Shown here: piece by piece, positions 37,450-49,800 of the stretch
How positions within the stretch are numbered: position 1 is the first letter of the stretch
Layout of the letters: every line of letters starts with the position of its first letter
NCBI GenBank assembly: GCA_902806575.1
Contig: CADCXD010000010.1
Location: 1,984,001-2,048,000, forward strand
Reading direction: 5' to 3'
DNA from: Jackrogersella multiformis
Lineage: Eukaryota > Ascomycota > Sordariomycetes > Xylariales > Hypoxylaceae
DNA length: 64,000 nucleotides
Notes under the pieces: generated by a model
Database searches by the model: none
The model's input: the letters and a program-made list of their open reading frames with translations, nothing else
Told to the model about the DNA's origin: nothing
Translations under genes and position numbers: made by a program

Positions 37450-39503
37450 TCTATCTTGCAATATTGAATATTGCCAGGTCATACATAGCCTAGTGTATTA
37501 TCCTACTGCTTTCGATGAAATTGGATGTTGTTAAAGAAGCTATTAAAGAAGCTAAATTCGATTTTTAGTACGACTGCTAAATAATACAAAGGGAATTATC
37601 TCGATGATTCTGTGGTGTCTGTGGTATGTTGATTTATCTTTCCATCAGACATGTAAGTGCATACATTAACCTTAGGTAGGTATGTATGAAAATGGATGTA
37701 TGAAATCGGCGAACTTGTTTACCTACCTTATGTACCTACATAGGTAGGTATGTACATAAACAGGATCGGCAGAAGCCGGTCAGCTGATGGGTTCATGCTG
37801 GTTCGCCTACTATGATAGCATCGGACTATCATGGTCCAATGGCATTAAGTAGCTGGTCTAGTCTTTTATGGATGATTGCATGCATTCAGCCATTTGTCTC
37901 ATTTTCTTGGGTGTTTATGCTTTTGCCCCTCATCCTCGCCTCTCGACCCCTCTCGTTAGGTATCTAGTGTAGGTAGACGTACTTAAACAACTGAGAGGAG
38001 GCATGTGACGTACTTAGGTACTTCTTTTATATGTATTACGGTCTAAGCGTCCTCTAGCTATTACGTGCCTCGTCGAGTGGATTGTTACTCGTTAAATGTG
38101 GACGGTGCAATGGGAAACAGCGCATGTATGTGGTCATACCTGGGGTACAAAACCGAGTGGTACCTACCGCCTACAGCGTGATAGGTACTTGGGTGGGTAC
38201 CTACCTGGTAGATTGGGTACCTGGGTACCTTCTGTACTATTATCTCCTGTGTTCCCTCCAGGGCTGTATCTCCAGGTTGACAGCGGCTGCTAGTCCACTA
38301 AAAGGTCCCTTAGCACCCCCTGCATGCCCTGGACATTCGCTGAAGCCTCGTTGCACGACCTCCCTACCTACCTCCATGCCTACCTGCCTCGTGGAATAAC
38401 GAAATACCTAGGTACATAGTAGACTTGACAGCCCACTTTCATCCATGGATCATGGATCTCAGCTGTCCAAACCAAACCAAATAAAATAAAATAATGGATC
38501 TCGGAATTGAATCTTGATATGAACCTAACCTTAGGTGCGTGCTACACTGCTACATCAAGCTACAACAGTTACAACCGCTGCAACCGTTACAACTATTGAA
38601 GTACCTACGGTAAGAGCAGGTCTGCACATCCATTAGATTCATCCCTTCTTCCCCTTTTACCTCTCAACTCGGCGCCACTGAAGAAATCATGTCCAGTCCT
38701 TAGTCAGCCACTTGACTCTTATTCCTTACATACCTAGGTACCTATTCATAACTTTGCCCAGCCCTACCTGTACACCTACACTACACACCTACATGCACTA
38801 GACTAAAGTAGGTCGTATTTTGATATATTCCTGCCACATAGTAGGCACATATATTGCATCACTTCATATAGAATCGGTTCATCTCTTTAAGAAGCCTTCC
38901 AAGATTCTGTAAAACCCACACACTTCTTCGAGCTCTAGCCCCTTCGACCGTTCCCCTTACCTTGTTGTGTCTTCTAGATCTTGAGCTATTACACACAAAA
39001 AGGAACCTTAGAAGTCAAGCTATCCATACTTATTTTCCCAAGCCACCATACCTAACTAAGTATTCAATCTCTCGAGATGGCGAACGGTTTGGAAAAGTAG
39101 CCTTTGCTCGACCAAGTATTCGAAATACATGTTATACTCAGTTGCTCGGTAATGTTTTATGGGATTAGCTCATCGTTGTTGTCATTTTCTTTCCGCTCTT
39201 CACCTTCGACCTTCGACCTCACGAATGCGAATTGTCCGGATTTATTTCCTTCCCATTCCAACATCCTCGTCAGCGCATTTACCCCAAGGCCCGCTCCGCC
39301 ACCACGACGCAAGGCAAGACAGGAAAATACGATACGCCCGTACGAATTCGCATGTATTTGGGTAGTAGGTAATAAAAGGAATATCCAGTATATTTTGTCT
39401 AGGCATCTTGCAAGACGAAGTTGGTTGGTCGGGTGATATCGACCAGCGGAGTAGACACAAAGTAACGGGATTCAGTATGGAACATGTTATGGATGTAAGC
39501 TGG

Positions 39504-42500
39504 ATGACCCATGGAAAAGGTAATGTCTATATCCATTTCAACGTTGTAATATCTGCATTGAGAGAAGCTTGGAACTCCGACTCCTACATACTATCCTATA
39601 TTTTTAACCCGCCAGCCTAAAACGCTCACTCTGCTAAATAACAAAATAATCGAGGCTGACAATCTTCCTTGAGACGCAGACAACTGGAGCAATAACCATA
39701 GTACCAGCTGGAATTCGACATCCAACCAAACTCATGACTCTTCTGCTCCGAATCGTCCGCTAAAACCTACATCCCCGAGCAATATCAATGGCAAAACGGT
39801 GTCTTCATCGCCCTCTCCTTCTTCCACCCCGATAGAGCCGCCCGCATCCGCGAAGACTATACCGCAACGAATAGGTAGAGCGAGAAGCCAATCTGTAGAG
39901 GGTTCGCCAGGTCAAACTGGCACACCACCTCAAAGGAGAGGATCGTGGTTCTCCAGTATCTCGTCCAAGTTTTCCGCGTCCCCCACAAGTGCGCAATCAA
40001 CTCCTCCTGCTCCGACATCACAATCTGAAAACGACGACGTAACCCCATTGCCTAAAATCAACTCGAACAGGAACGCTGTCCTTCCGCATGCATCGCGTCA
40101 GAATGGCAATGCTCCATACATTCCCGCGCCTCCGAAAACGAACCAACCTGGCTTCCTAGGGGTTTTTCGTCGCTTGTCATCTTCGAATGGCACCATTGCG
40201 CCAGGCTCGAAAGCTAGCCATGGTCTCGTGGAGCGGAAGATTTTGAATGTCGACAAACACCGAGAGAGGTGTCGGGTGAACGAACTTAGCCAGGCAAAGC
40301 TGCGTCGAGTCGCTTTCTGTGTCGATGTTGAGATTGCGCCGATGCCTAAATATGCGGACGAAGAAACGGCTTGCAAAAAATTCGTTGACAAAATCCAGAA
40401 ACGGAAAGTGGCCGAAAAGAGCGAAGGCGAGGCTTTGAAAAATCCAAAGGAGTTGGAAGAACAAAAAGAAAATGCCGGGGTAGTCAAGGCGACGGGTGAA
40501 ATCCTACCAAAGGAACCTGAAAAGGAGGATACCGAGGCGACAAACGGGCATCCGAAAGTCGATGGCACCGCGGAAGAAGAAGGGCCTATAAAAGAAAAGG
40601 AGACTACGCGTAAGAAGGAAAAGAAGAAGAAGAGCGAGGCGGAGCGGAAGGCTAAGAAAGAGCAGAAGCGAAGGGAGGCACTTGAAAAAGGAGCTATTCC
40701 GATGGAACTGCACCTAGACAGCGACAGCTCGGCCGAGGACTTATCAATACGATCAGGAACGGCGAAGACGCAGTTGACGCCTACAACGAACCCTGGTAGG
40801 ATATATCGACGGTGCTGCCAGCTGCGAGAGACGGACATCCTGACCAAGGTCACTTTACAACTTCCAAAAACCACAGAATCGTGCACGAATGGTGTTGTCG
40901 AAAAGCTGGACCTTACCGGATATTTCATGTCGCTACCGGATCTAGTCACCCTGGGAGATTTCCTTGCAGTCGTTCCCGTCAGAGAAGTTATGCTGGAAAA
41001 TTGCGGGCTGACTGACGAAGGCGTTCGTGTGATTCTTGCTGGACTCTTAGCAGCTCGGAAGCCGACGACTACCAGACAACGAAGAAGCGTTTCTAATCCC
41101 GCTGATTTGATACAACATGGTGGCGTGGTCGAGAGACTAGTACTCAAGAACAACAGTAAGGTCACTGGTGATGGGTGGAAACACATTTGCCTCTTCATCC
41201 ATATGTGCCGTTCCATCAAATACCTTGATCTCTCGAGTTTACCTTTCCCTGTTCCGGCAGAGCCACCAAAGCCGATGTCGCCACTCAATCACCACTTCCA
41301 TATTAGCAACGGGCACAACGCTCTAGCTCCAATCGACCTGTCTTTACTTCTCTCCAAAGCGATTGGGGAACGGTTGGCTGGCCCCGAATTGGAGCTTCTC
41401 AACATTGGCTCGATCGGATTGACCGCAAACCAACTCGGTGCTATCATCGACGGGGTTCTTAAATCGGGAGTGACGAGACTTGGGCTTGCAAACAACAACC
41501 TCGACGCGCAAGGTGTTCAGCATGTCGCGAGATATCTGCGCGATGCGAAATGTGAAGGACTCGATCTTGGTGGTAATGATCTCAGAGACCATCTCCCGGA
41601 GATTGCTGCGGCTTTCAAGGAAAACGACGAGCTATGGGCTCTCAGTTTGGCCAATTGCAATCTCAAACCAGCCTCTCTATGCAAGCTATTCCCGAAGTTA
41701 GTGAAGCTTCGAAACTTCAAGTTTCTTGATCTATCGCATAACCAAGCACTCTTCGAATCCGAACCCAGCGCCATCGGATTACTACGCAAGTAAGTTATAT
41801 ACGACGCGGTCAAACTTCGCTCTGCTAACATTGCCTTACTACTAGGTACCTACCTCAGCTGGATAGCCTAAGGAGGTTGCATCTCGCGGATGTCTCGTTG
41901 TCTTCCGAAAAAGTGATTGCTCTCGCCGAAATATTACCTGAAGTTAAGGGTCTAGCACACATTAACCTTCTCGAGAATCCAGAACTTGTCAGCTTGGCCG
42001 ATGCTAGGACTGAGGAGGTTCAGGAAGAGGCGTGTGCGCTCTACGCTTCGCTTCTAGCCGCCGCTCGCGTGTCCAGAGTGCTGGTCAAGATCGACATAGA
42101 TAACCCTAGCCCCGAATCGGGCGATGTTGTGAGGGCACTTGCAGACCGCGTCGTGGTGTACTGCATGAGAAATCTGCAGGGGGTGCCGGATATTCGTGAC
42201 TCTACCGGCGAAGACAATAAGTTGCCAGATGTTCTTCGACATCTCGTAGGTCATGAAGAAGATAACTTATTCGTGGATGTAGATTCAGACACCGAACCGG
42301 CACCCGATGAGGATTATGTCATTGGTGGTACGGGTGTAGTAAAGGCTCTGGCTTGTGTCTTGAAGAATCGGGGAGACGATACTAGACGACATTCAGGCGA
42401 CTTCCCTAGAGATCTTGAATCAGGAGCCACAACGCCTAGAACCGAATATCCTCCTGGTAAAGTTATGGACATGTCCAAGTATCTACTTATTAGCGCGCGG

Positions 42501-43269
42501 AAGATTCGTGCTCGCCTGCAGCCAGCCTTAGCTATGGCCAAAGCATCTTCCAGGGAGGACATCCACAACTACCGTAAGCTTCCTAACCTATCTTCATTCT
42601 TAGATAACCTCTATTAATATCACTGTAGATCGCCTTATATTCCTTGACCAGACGATCGAGGGCATAATAAAACGCTTTGAGGACGAGTTCCCGGAAACTC
42701 GCCAAATGCCATTAGATGCTATTGTGCCGGATCGCACAATTGCTGCCGCTCCCGAGCTCAGCACTTCGGTTTCGTCGCTTGAAGTTGATGCTGGCCTAAT
42801 GTCAGATACGGAGGATCTAGAAACAGAGCTTCGTTCACCCAAATCTCGATCACGGTCTAATTCTATCATCTCCCACACCTCTAAAGCTCTCGCCGAAGAA
42901 GAAGGGTTGGCTCTTCGCGTCGGCCACAGATTCCGCCGCGGTCTTATCAAGCAAGAACACTTCGATCTGCTCACCGGCTCCGAGGAGATCGTGCATGACC
43001 CCAACCACGTGAATGTTATATCATCTATAGTAAACGAACTGATGGGAGGAGACGAAGAGGTTATGAAAGACGTACAAGAGAAGGGCGCCGTGTACGCCTT
43101 TCAGCAACACAAGGAGGAGATCGTGAAGAGGTTGCGCGAAGAGGATCCGCAGTACTGGGAGAGTTTCGTCGAGGCTCAAGAGAAGGCTAGGGCTAACGTC
43201 CAGATCGAAGCCAAGAACGAACCTCCGCAGCAGAGCATGGTGGTCGACGAGGAAGCTATCGAGGATTAG
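39504..43269 (+). CDS. Leucine-rich-repeat protein, Mhp1-like (cell-wall biogenesis/microtubule-associated annotation in fungi)
   Basis: Large cytoplasmic LRR protein; relatives in filamentous fungi are usually annotated cell wall biogenesis protein Mhp1, a name taken over by similarity rather than proven function. Exons: 39504-39519, 39680-41789, 41846-42573, 42629-43269; phases agree and give about 1164 residues. The first exon is only 16 nt (ATG plus four codons and one base) and is inferred from splice signals, because the main frame has no ATG before codon 46. Residues 1-140 are Ser/Pro/Thr-rich with a basic patch; about 240-345 is a highly charged Lys/Glu region. Ribonuclease-inhibitor-like LRRs follow at about 395-720 (for example VVEKLDLTG, LLNIGSIGL, TRLGLANNNLD, FKFLDLSHN). 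The C-terminal part is acidic. No lesion seen. Confidence 0.85.
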
Positions 43270-44359
43270 GCACAGCCCAGAACTTATAAGACGAGGTCAT
43301 AGCTGGGGAGGTAGTCCTGTATTGCTATGTACAGTACGATGCAACAGCGTATATCAAGCGTTTGACGGGAATAGCCATTTATTTACATGATTACATGGAG
43401 CATTGATGTCGCGGCTTCTACTCATCAATCTTGGACAAACCGGGGGGGATAAGGAGGAGGTGAGCAGCGGCAAGACTCAGTTCAGGAGATGCCGTACTTC
43501 ATTATTATACTTCAATACAATGGAACTTCAATGGAATTATCTATCAAGGTATGTAGCCAAACATTACTACGAATCTGTCATCGGAGTTCATACCACGACT
43601 AAATCACCTGGGCAACGTGCAGAGGTTTGGCATTTACATATAGGTACAGCACATGGTAAATTGAGATAGTTCACTTCATAAAAAGAACGGAAGTAGAAAC
43701 ATGAGTATGCAATGCTAAACATCAGCGGTAGCCTTATATTGCTCTTGCTTGTTTTTTGGTATAAGGTATATATCTTCGTAGCATATCGCGACATGCATTC
43801 GCACACTAGTCTTGCTGCAACTACTAGTCCGGCTCCAGCCCCAGCTCATACTGCTACTCCTCCCACTTGCGAGAATCAATCCCGGTTTCATTCCTCTAGC
43901 AGGACCCGAGTCCTTCGTTACACAGATAGATAAACGTAGTTTCCGTCCCTCTTTCCCTATTTGCAACGGGGCCGCTCGCTTGGGCCCCGGTCTCTGTCAG
44001 CGCATATGTGACGCTATATCACATGCCTGTTCCTCGCGCCCGCCGTCCGAACGCGAACGCGAACGCGAACTTAACAGGTCCGCAACGAACGCCTCGCCTC
44101 GCGATAAACTCCCGAGCCGGATCCAATATCCAAATCCAAAAAGAACAAGAGAAACAGAAAGGGAAGGGAAACACGCGGCGGGGGGTATAATGACCAGTCC
44201 ATACTCTCTCGCAGCCGCAGCCGCGATCGTCGATCCCAAATCCAAATCCAGACAAACCCAAACGCTCACAATGCCGAACCCAACCCGCACGTGCCATCAT
44301 CTCCTCAAATTAAGCACTTGCGAACCCCTTAGAAACGCGAAGCGCGGCCGCCTAGTCCG
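43270..44359. other. Intergenic stretch between convergent genes
   Basis: 3' flanks of the LRR gene and the DUF6536 gene. No gene supported. It includes a (GCGAAC)n run at 44049-44070 and becomes sharply GC-rich toward 44350. Confidence 0.6.
44049..44070. repeat. (GCGAAC)n short tandem repeat
   Basis: Three and a half copies of the hexamer GCGAAC in non-coding DNA. Confidence 0.85.
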
Positions 44360-46879
44360 TCAGACGTAGTTGCGGCCGGCGTCGACGCACCCGACGCCGG
44401 AGGCGAAGCCGCAGCGGCCGGGGCGCATGGCGGAGCCCTCCTCGACGACGCCCCAGGCGACGGGCCGCAGCCACAGGTCGGGTACGCCCTCGGGGGGCAC
44501 GTCGGCGTCGCGGTGGTGGTAGCGGTGGTGGTGGTGGCACTTGGCGGCGAGCACGGCGCTGCAGGAGCCGCCGCGCAGCACCAGCGGGTTGCCCTTGGCC
44601 TCGCCGCTGGCCAGCGACGCCGCCGGCGCGCCCCGGCACCCGAGGCCCAGGAGCGCGAGGCCGAGGCACGCGAGCAGCCCTAGCGCCGCGAGCAGCGCCT
44701 GCGTGCTGAACGAGGCGGCTACGATGGTCTGCGCGGGAGGGGGCGGGCTCGGCGGCGGCGACGACGGCAGCAGCGCGACGACGCCGGGGAACACGGCTTG
44801 GCTGAGCGAGAACCCCGTGCCGGCGAAGCCGGCGAGCAGGGCCCAGGACACGGGGCGGGGCAGCGTGATGAAGAGGCTCGTGGACTGGTCGCCGGCGGGG
44901 TTGGAGGAGACGCGGAGGGGGATGGGGGACAGGGCGAAGAGGGACAGCTCGTGCGAAAGGAAATAGGTCGTGAGGTGGGAGTTGGCGACGAGGTATAGTA
45001 TGGAGAGGAGGAGCTGCGGCAATGCGGTAAGGAGCGCCATCTGCGCCGTGCCAAACACGGAGGGGGGTAAGAAGCTTAGGCGAGGCGTGGCGATGCCGAA
45101 AGATGTCAGGGGGTCGGCTGGGTTCCAGCTGATCATGAGACCAAGCGCGATCGCCGTGGGGGCTCCGATTGCTATCCACGAAGACACTGTCAGCGCCCAG
45201 CGGGGTAGCGACAGCGTCTGGAACCAGTAGTGGTTGGCCGGGACGAAGAACTGCGCCTCGCTGGGAGTCCAGTCTCCCCGTCGGATATCGGCTTTGGCCA
45301 GCAGACACGCGTTGGCTGTCGCCGGGTCCGGGTATCGGAGGAACGAACGGATCGCGTCCCCAAGGGTGACGAGGGGGTCGAAGGCGGACTTCACTAGAAT
45401 AATTGCCATCGAAATAACGGCCAAGAAGTTAAGTAATACTGCAATGCCTAGAATGGAGCCGCTGAGGTTGACACTGCAGGTCTGTGGCGCACTTGGGCGC
45501 GCAAGACAGTATTGGACACGTGAGCCGTCCGGGGCTGTGATATCGTTGTTGTTAGAAGCGAATGTAGTTAGTGGAGTGCCGGACTCGCTGGTCCGAATAA
45601 GAGAAGAGGTTGTCGAAACCGAGTTTGTGATAAGTAAAACAGCGTCAAATGAGGGTTGGAAGACGCCGCTAAATTCCTGTAGGCAAATCGTCGAGGTCAT
45701 GTTGGTCATCCCGCCAGCTTGGCTTGCGGCGTCTTGGAGACCGATGATGTCAAGATCTGAGAGTCCGCCCACGTTAATATTGGTGTCTTTACTGAAAGGA
45801 GCATGGTTGATGAACGATTGTGTTACGAACAATATGTCGTAGTTGACTGTATTTCGAGTCGTGAAAATTACGGCATTATATCTTTATCCTGTCAGCGTGA
45901 CGAGCAGGCTCGTGAAGTACTATCAAACTTACATTACTTGGCTTGCAACTGCACTCAGCAAGACGATGACCGCGGCAGTTGCTCTGAACCCCGAGATATG
46001 TGCAAAGTTCCGTATTGATGGTATGCCAATATCAAGCCAGCGCCTGCTCTCATGCGCCACGGCTACCTCTCGCCTCGTCGGGCTCGAGAGAACCTGAAAG
46101 GCGTAGTTGGCACCAGAGAGAATAGCCACACCACAGACGTTGACGAGGATATGGATCCCAATGTTAATATGATCGGCTGTCGCGCAATCGCCAGAATAGA
46201 TAGCCGACTCTCCAGGAAGACGATTAGCATTGATGATAGCCAATACAAAGCAGATGAAGCCGACGACTAAGATTATGAATGATATTACGGAGTTGAATAT
46301 GACACCACCTCTCCACCCAGTAATGTGTCTCCGCAAACTGCTTTGCCGGCTCCAACTACTAAACGTATTTAGATTACGGGTGTTGTCCGTACCTCTGGAT
46401 GAGTAATAATAGTCAAATTCGATGGGATGTGACGCAAAAGTATCTCGACATGGTGTAACTTCGACGCCATGCTGGCCCCATTTTCTTTGCTCCTTCTTCC
46501 TTGCTAAACTCTCAGGAGTTTCTCCTCTTATAAAGTTAACAACATAATCTGGAACAATGCTTCTATCGATACTCGCGGTATCGTCGAGGGGACGAAAGAA
46601 AGTTCGTGGTTGCCAAGTTCGAAGAGTAAAATGGCTCGACCTTGTAGTTGATACTGCTTCCGAACCGCTACGACCATGAAAAGGCCACGCAAACGAGCGT
46701 CTTGAGCCACTGGACGGTCCTGATTTCGACGCAGTATACGGCGGGCCCTGTTCAACCCCATCGGGCGGTAGATCCTCAAGGCGAATGTGATCACGCCGTA
46801 AACTACCTGCCCAAAGGCTTGGTCTTCTGGACGAATCCATCACCGCCGTCGTATGCGTATCTGATCGTTCTCGGCCCAT
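44360..46879 (-). CDS. DUF6536 domain multi-pass membrane protein
   Basis: Polytopic membrane protein of unknown function found widely in filamentous fungi. Two exons, 46879-45933 and 45881-44360, with a 51-nt intron; 822 residues. A Ser/Arg-rich cytoplasmic N-terminus leads into the DUF6536 hallmark RRHITGWRGGVIFNSVISF near residues 190-210. About eight membrane segments follow (two right after the hallmark, one around 300, and further ones at about 430, 520, 580, 630 and 690). The tail carries a proline run, a Cys plus His-rich patch (KCHHHHRYHH) and more cysteines, which could bind metal. The last 600 bases are far more GC-rich than the 5' half. An alternative start is the Met at residue 14. 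Confidence 0.85.
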
Positions 46880-49800
46880 GATTTCTGACTTGCGATCACA
46901 ATCCCCATCCCAAAAAGAAGATTACCAGTTTCTGTACTCACAAGGCGTATGACTAGGAAACCAAGAGAGACGAGAAGCAGGAATCAAGAAACGAAAGTAA
47001 ACCACCGCGACAGCGGGAAGCCGGGATGAAAGAAGATCAGCTAGTAGTAAGATCGAGAATGAAAATGCAGGGCTTCCCAGCTCTTTTGTACGGGGATCGA
47101 GCTGACAGCGAACCCCCTCTTCTTCCACCATGATCGTCCCGGCCTTATTCATTATTGGGCATGGCCCTAGGCACGGAGAGTGACGGGGTGAACAAGCAAG
47201 TGACTGTACACGAGCCGCTCCCGGGATACGCTATGTAGGTAACCCAGGGTGCATCAAGTTGGTCCCATACGACCGGGGTTCGCATAGTCCCTCAATTTAT
47301 CAGCCAGAGCCAATCAGCAAGGGGTGTTTCAAGAAGCTGGATCTGGATTGGGTTTTCGCATTGAAAACCCGTTGAATGAAACTAATGCCTTGCAAAGGTA
47401 GCTCGATCCGTGGATAACTTTCGTCGTCTAGACTTCTAAACATAATATAAATACGAGGGTAGCTATCATAGGCATCGATCGATATAAAATCTCCGTATCG
47501 ATTTTGTCGAAGGTGAGGGAGAGCTACACCCTAATTTCAAAAGTCTTCTCGGGAGGACAGAACAGGGCTCACCTATGACAGTACCTACTTGGCAGGTATG
47601 CATAGGTGTCGATACATACCTAGGTAGACAGATACTAATCTGTATTCCAGCCCCAAAGAGCGTAATTTAAGGCACAATCGCCTATCGTTAAGAGCCTTGG
47701 AACATGGTAATATATTACTTGCAGCATATCCACGTTTCTAAAAAAGCTTCTTCAACACTGGAACTCGTCCGATTCTTGGCAGAGCCGCAATAGGCTAGAT
47801 GTAAACCGTGCTTGCGAAGGACCCAACTCGGAAAGACGCTTGACATGCGAGGGCAGAGATCATACCTGCCAGGTAGATCTTATTACATTGTACGTAGTAG
47901 TAACAACATAAATGACCCCTCCAACACATCACTCGATGGATGGGCTTGGGGCAAGTGCCTCGTGCTGACGTGGGATTCGCGTGTGTGAGAATGGGAGAGT
48001 GGCAGAGTGGGAGAGGTTAAAAAGACTAAGAAATCCCATGGCAGCCATGGGTAGGGGTGCTAACTTCTAAGACAACAGGGCTATGCTATGTGGGCGTTTC
48101 AGCCCTTGAACAAAATGTAATAGGTAATGCCTAGGAGCCCACCATCATCGTCCGATATAGGTTACCAGCACCGCCGGTTTCTAATACGATAAATGAGAAG
48201 GGGTCTATCATATCCGCTACCATCACCTCATCACCACGTTTGTTTCGTAGGAATGCGCCTACTACATATTAGTACGTATGTAAATGTACGTAGGTAAATG
48301 TACGTAGGATGTGGGAAGAAGGAATCTTGGAATCATCGGCATTGCATGTGTCGACCTGTGATTCGTAATAGAGAGATGCATTGACGAGACTGGTAAGTGG
48401 TTAAAGGGTGGAAAGTGATTTGAATTTCTAGAGGTTCGGAGAGATCAAAGAGAACATTTAAGTCTTGGCAGTGTTTCAGTATAAAAGTGCTGTGCGACCG
48501 AATTGCCTACTACGTAATTGCTCATTCTGCCGAACCTTAGCCGGCACCGAGACTTTCATGGGTGGCAGTTCCTCTGTCGGATGCGACGGCGAATCCCGGT
48601 CCAAGGGGAGGACGTTCGACTTCAATTCTCTCAAAGATCTTATCAGATCCTGCCACTCCAGAATCACGATACGTCATCACGATCGAGTAATCAGAGGATA
48701 AAGGTATATTGGAGACTGCTATGGTTAAGAATGACCTGATATCTGGGTTGAATTGTTTTATTATAGTATCGTTTAATACATGCCACATTATACCTTTATT
48801 TCTATCTAAATTCAGGAAAGACTTTCTTTCAAGACCGTAGCTTTGGTAAGTTTATGACCACCTCAACTCGTATATAACGCCTAAGGGTGTCGAGGACGAA
48901 GCGAGATAAACCTATCTTTATGGATCGCGGTATACATACCTACAGGAACATTCCTCCATTATTTACAATATCTCAAGTGTATCCCTTCTCACGGAGTACA
49001 CCTTCAACGAGCCGGGCCATCCGTCTAGTCTATCCCCCGATAGATCAGGCTTCTGACAAATCTGACATGACAGTTTAGGAATCCCCAGTGCTAACAAGCA
49101 TAGATAAGACTTAAAGCTTAATGTCTTTTACTTGTATAATTTAATAAACTGTATATTTATTCCCTTCACCTTCTCGATATCCGACCTCCTCATCATTCTC
49201 CCTAGTCCCCCAGTTCGTTTGCCCACATCCTCTACTCGGTTCTCTAAGAAAGGTAAGCTAGGAGGTGATCTCCACAGTATGTGTTGTCTTTGTACGCAAG
49301 ACAAAGAAGGCGAATTAAACCTAGATGAATCTGCTAGGTTTTTCTTCTATTTAGGGGAGGGGAGGGATCACCAGCCACGGTAGTTAAACATAGGAAGGTA
49401 GGTTAGCAAGCTGCTACTACCCCGTGTCTAAGCGATCGTACCATGAGATGAATCAAAGGGTCTCAAAATCGATAAATAATTAATAATCAATTAATTAATG
49501 ACCGCAGGAAAAGGCCAAGAAATCCAAACTCATGGCCGGGAGATGGTGAATAATAAGCTATCTGACGATAGGAGGCCAATATGGTGGTTACTTAGGTCAG
49601 ATGATCCCAAAAAATTTATGCCAACAAGGACAATTTCGGCCATTATCGACATAGTGTCAACCGACCCAAGTTTTGCATTTAGATATATGTATAGGTATAC
49701 CAGAACTTCTGGAGATGCTGCTTCTGACAATGCCGCTGCTTCTAAACATGTTATGTCTACCGAAGATGCTGCTTCTATCAAAGATAAAAACGACACTACC

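Larger units (their letters stand above)
34020..39503. other. Long intergenic stretch (5.5 kb)
   Basis: Between rpl5 and the LRR gene I see no intact large gene. It contains coding-like fragments at 34946-35328 and a small signal-peptide ORF at 37279-37449 (listed separately), an AT-rich block at about 35930-36480 and further TACCTAGGTA-type repeats near 36660, 37735, 38405 and 38735. The short direct repeat GATCACGGA x2 is at about 36335-36352. Confidence 0.55.

Noticed and set aside
40098..41288. 396-codon open frame on the minus strand
   Set aside because: It lies wholly opposite the LRR gene, is Ser/Phe-rich as antisense frames of charged proteins are, and has no domain or splice logic.
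44352..45308. 318-codon open frame on the minus strand and a 141-codon frame on the plus strand
   Set aside because: Both overlap the GC-rich end of the DUF6536 gene in other frames; long frames there reflect scarcity of stop codons.
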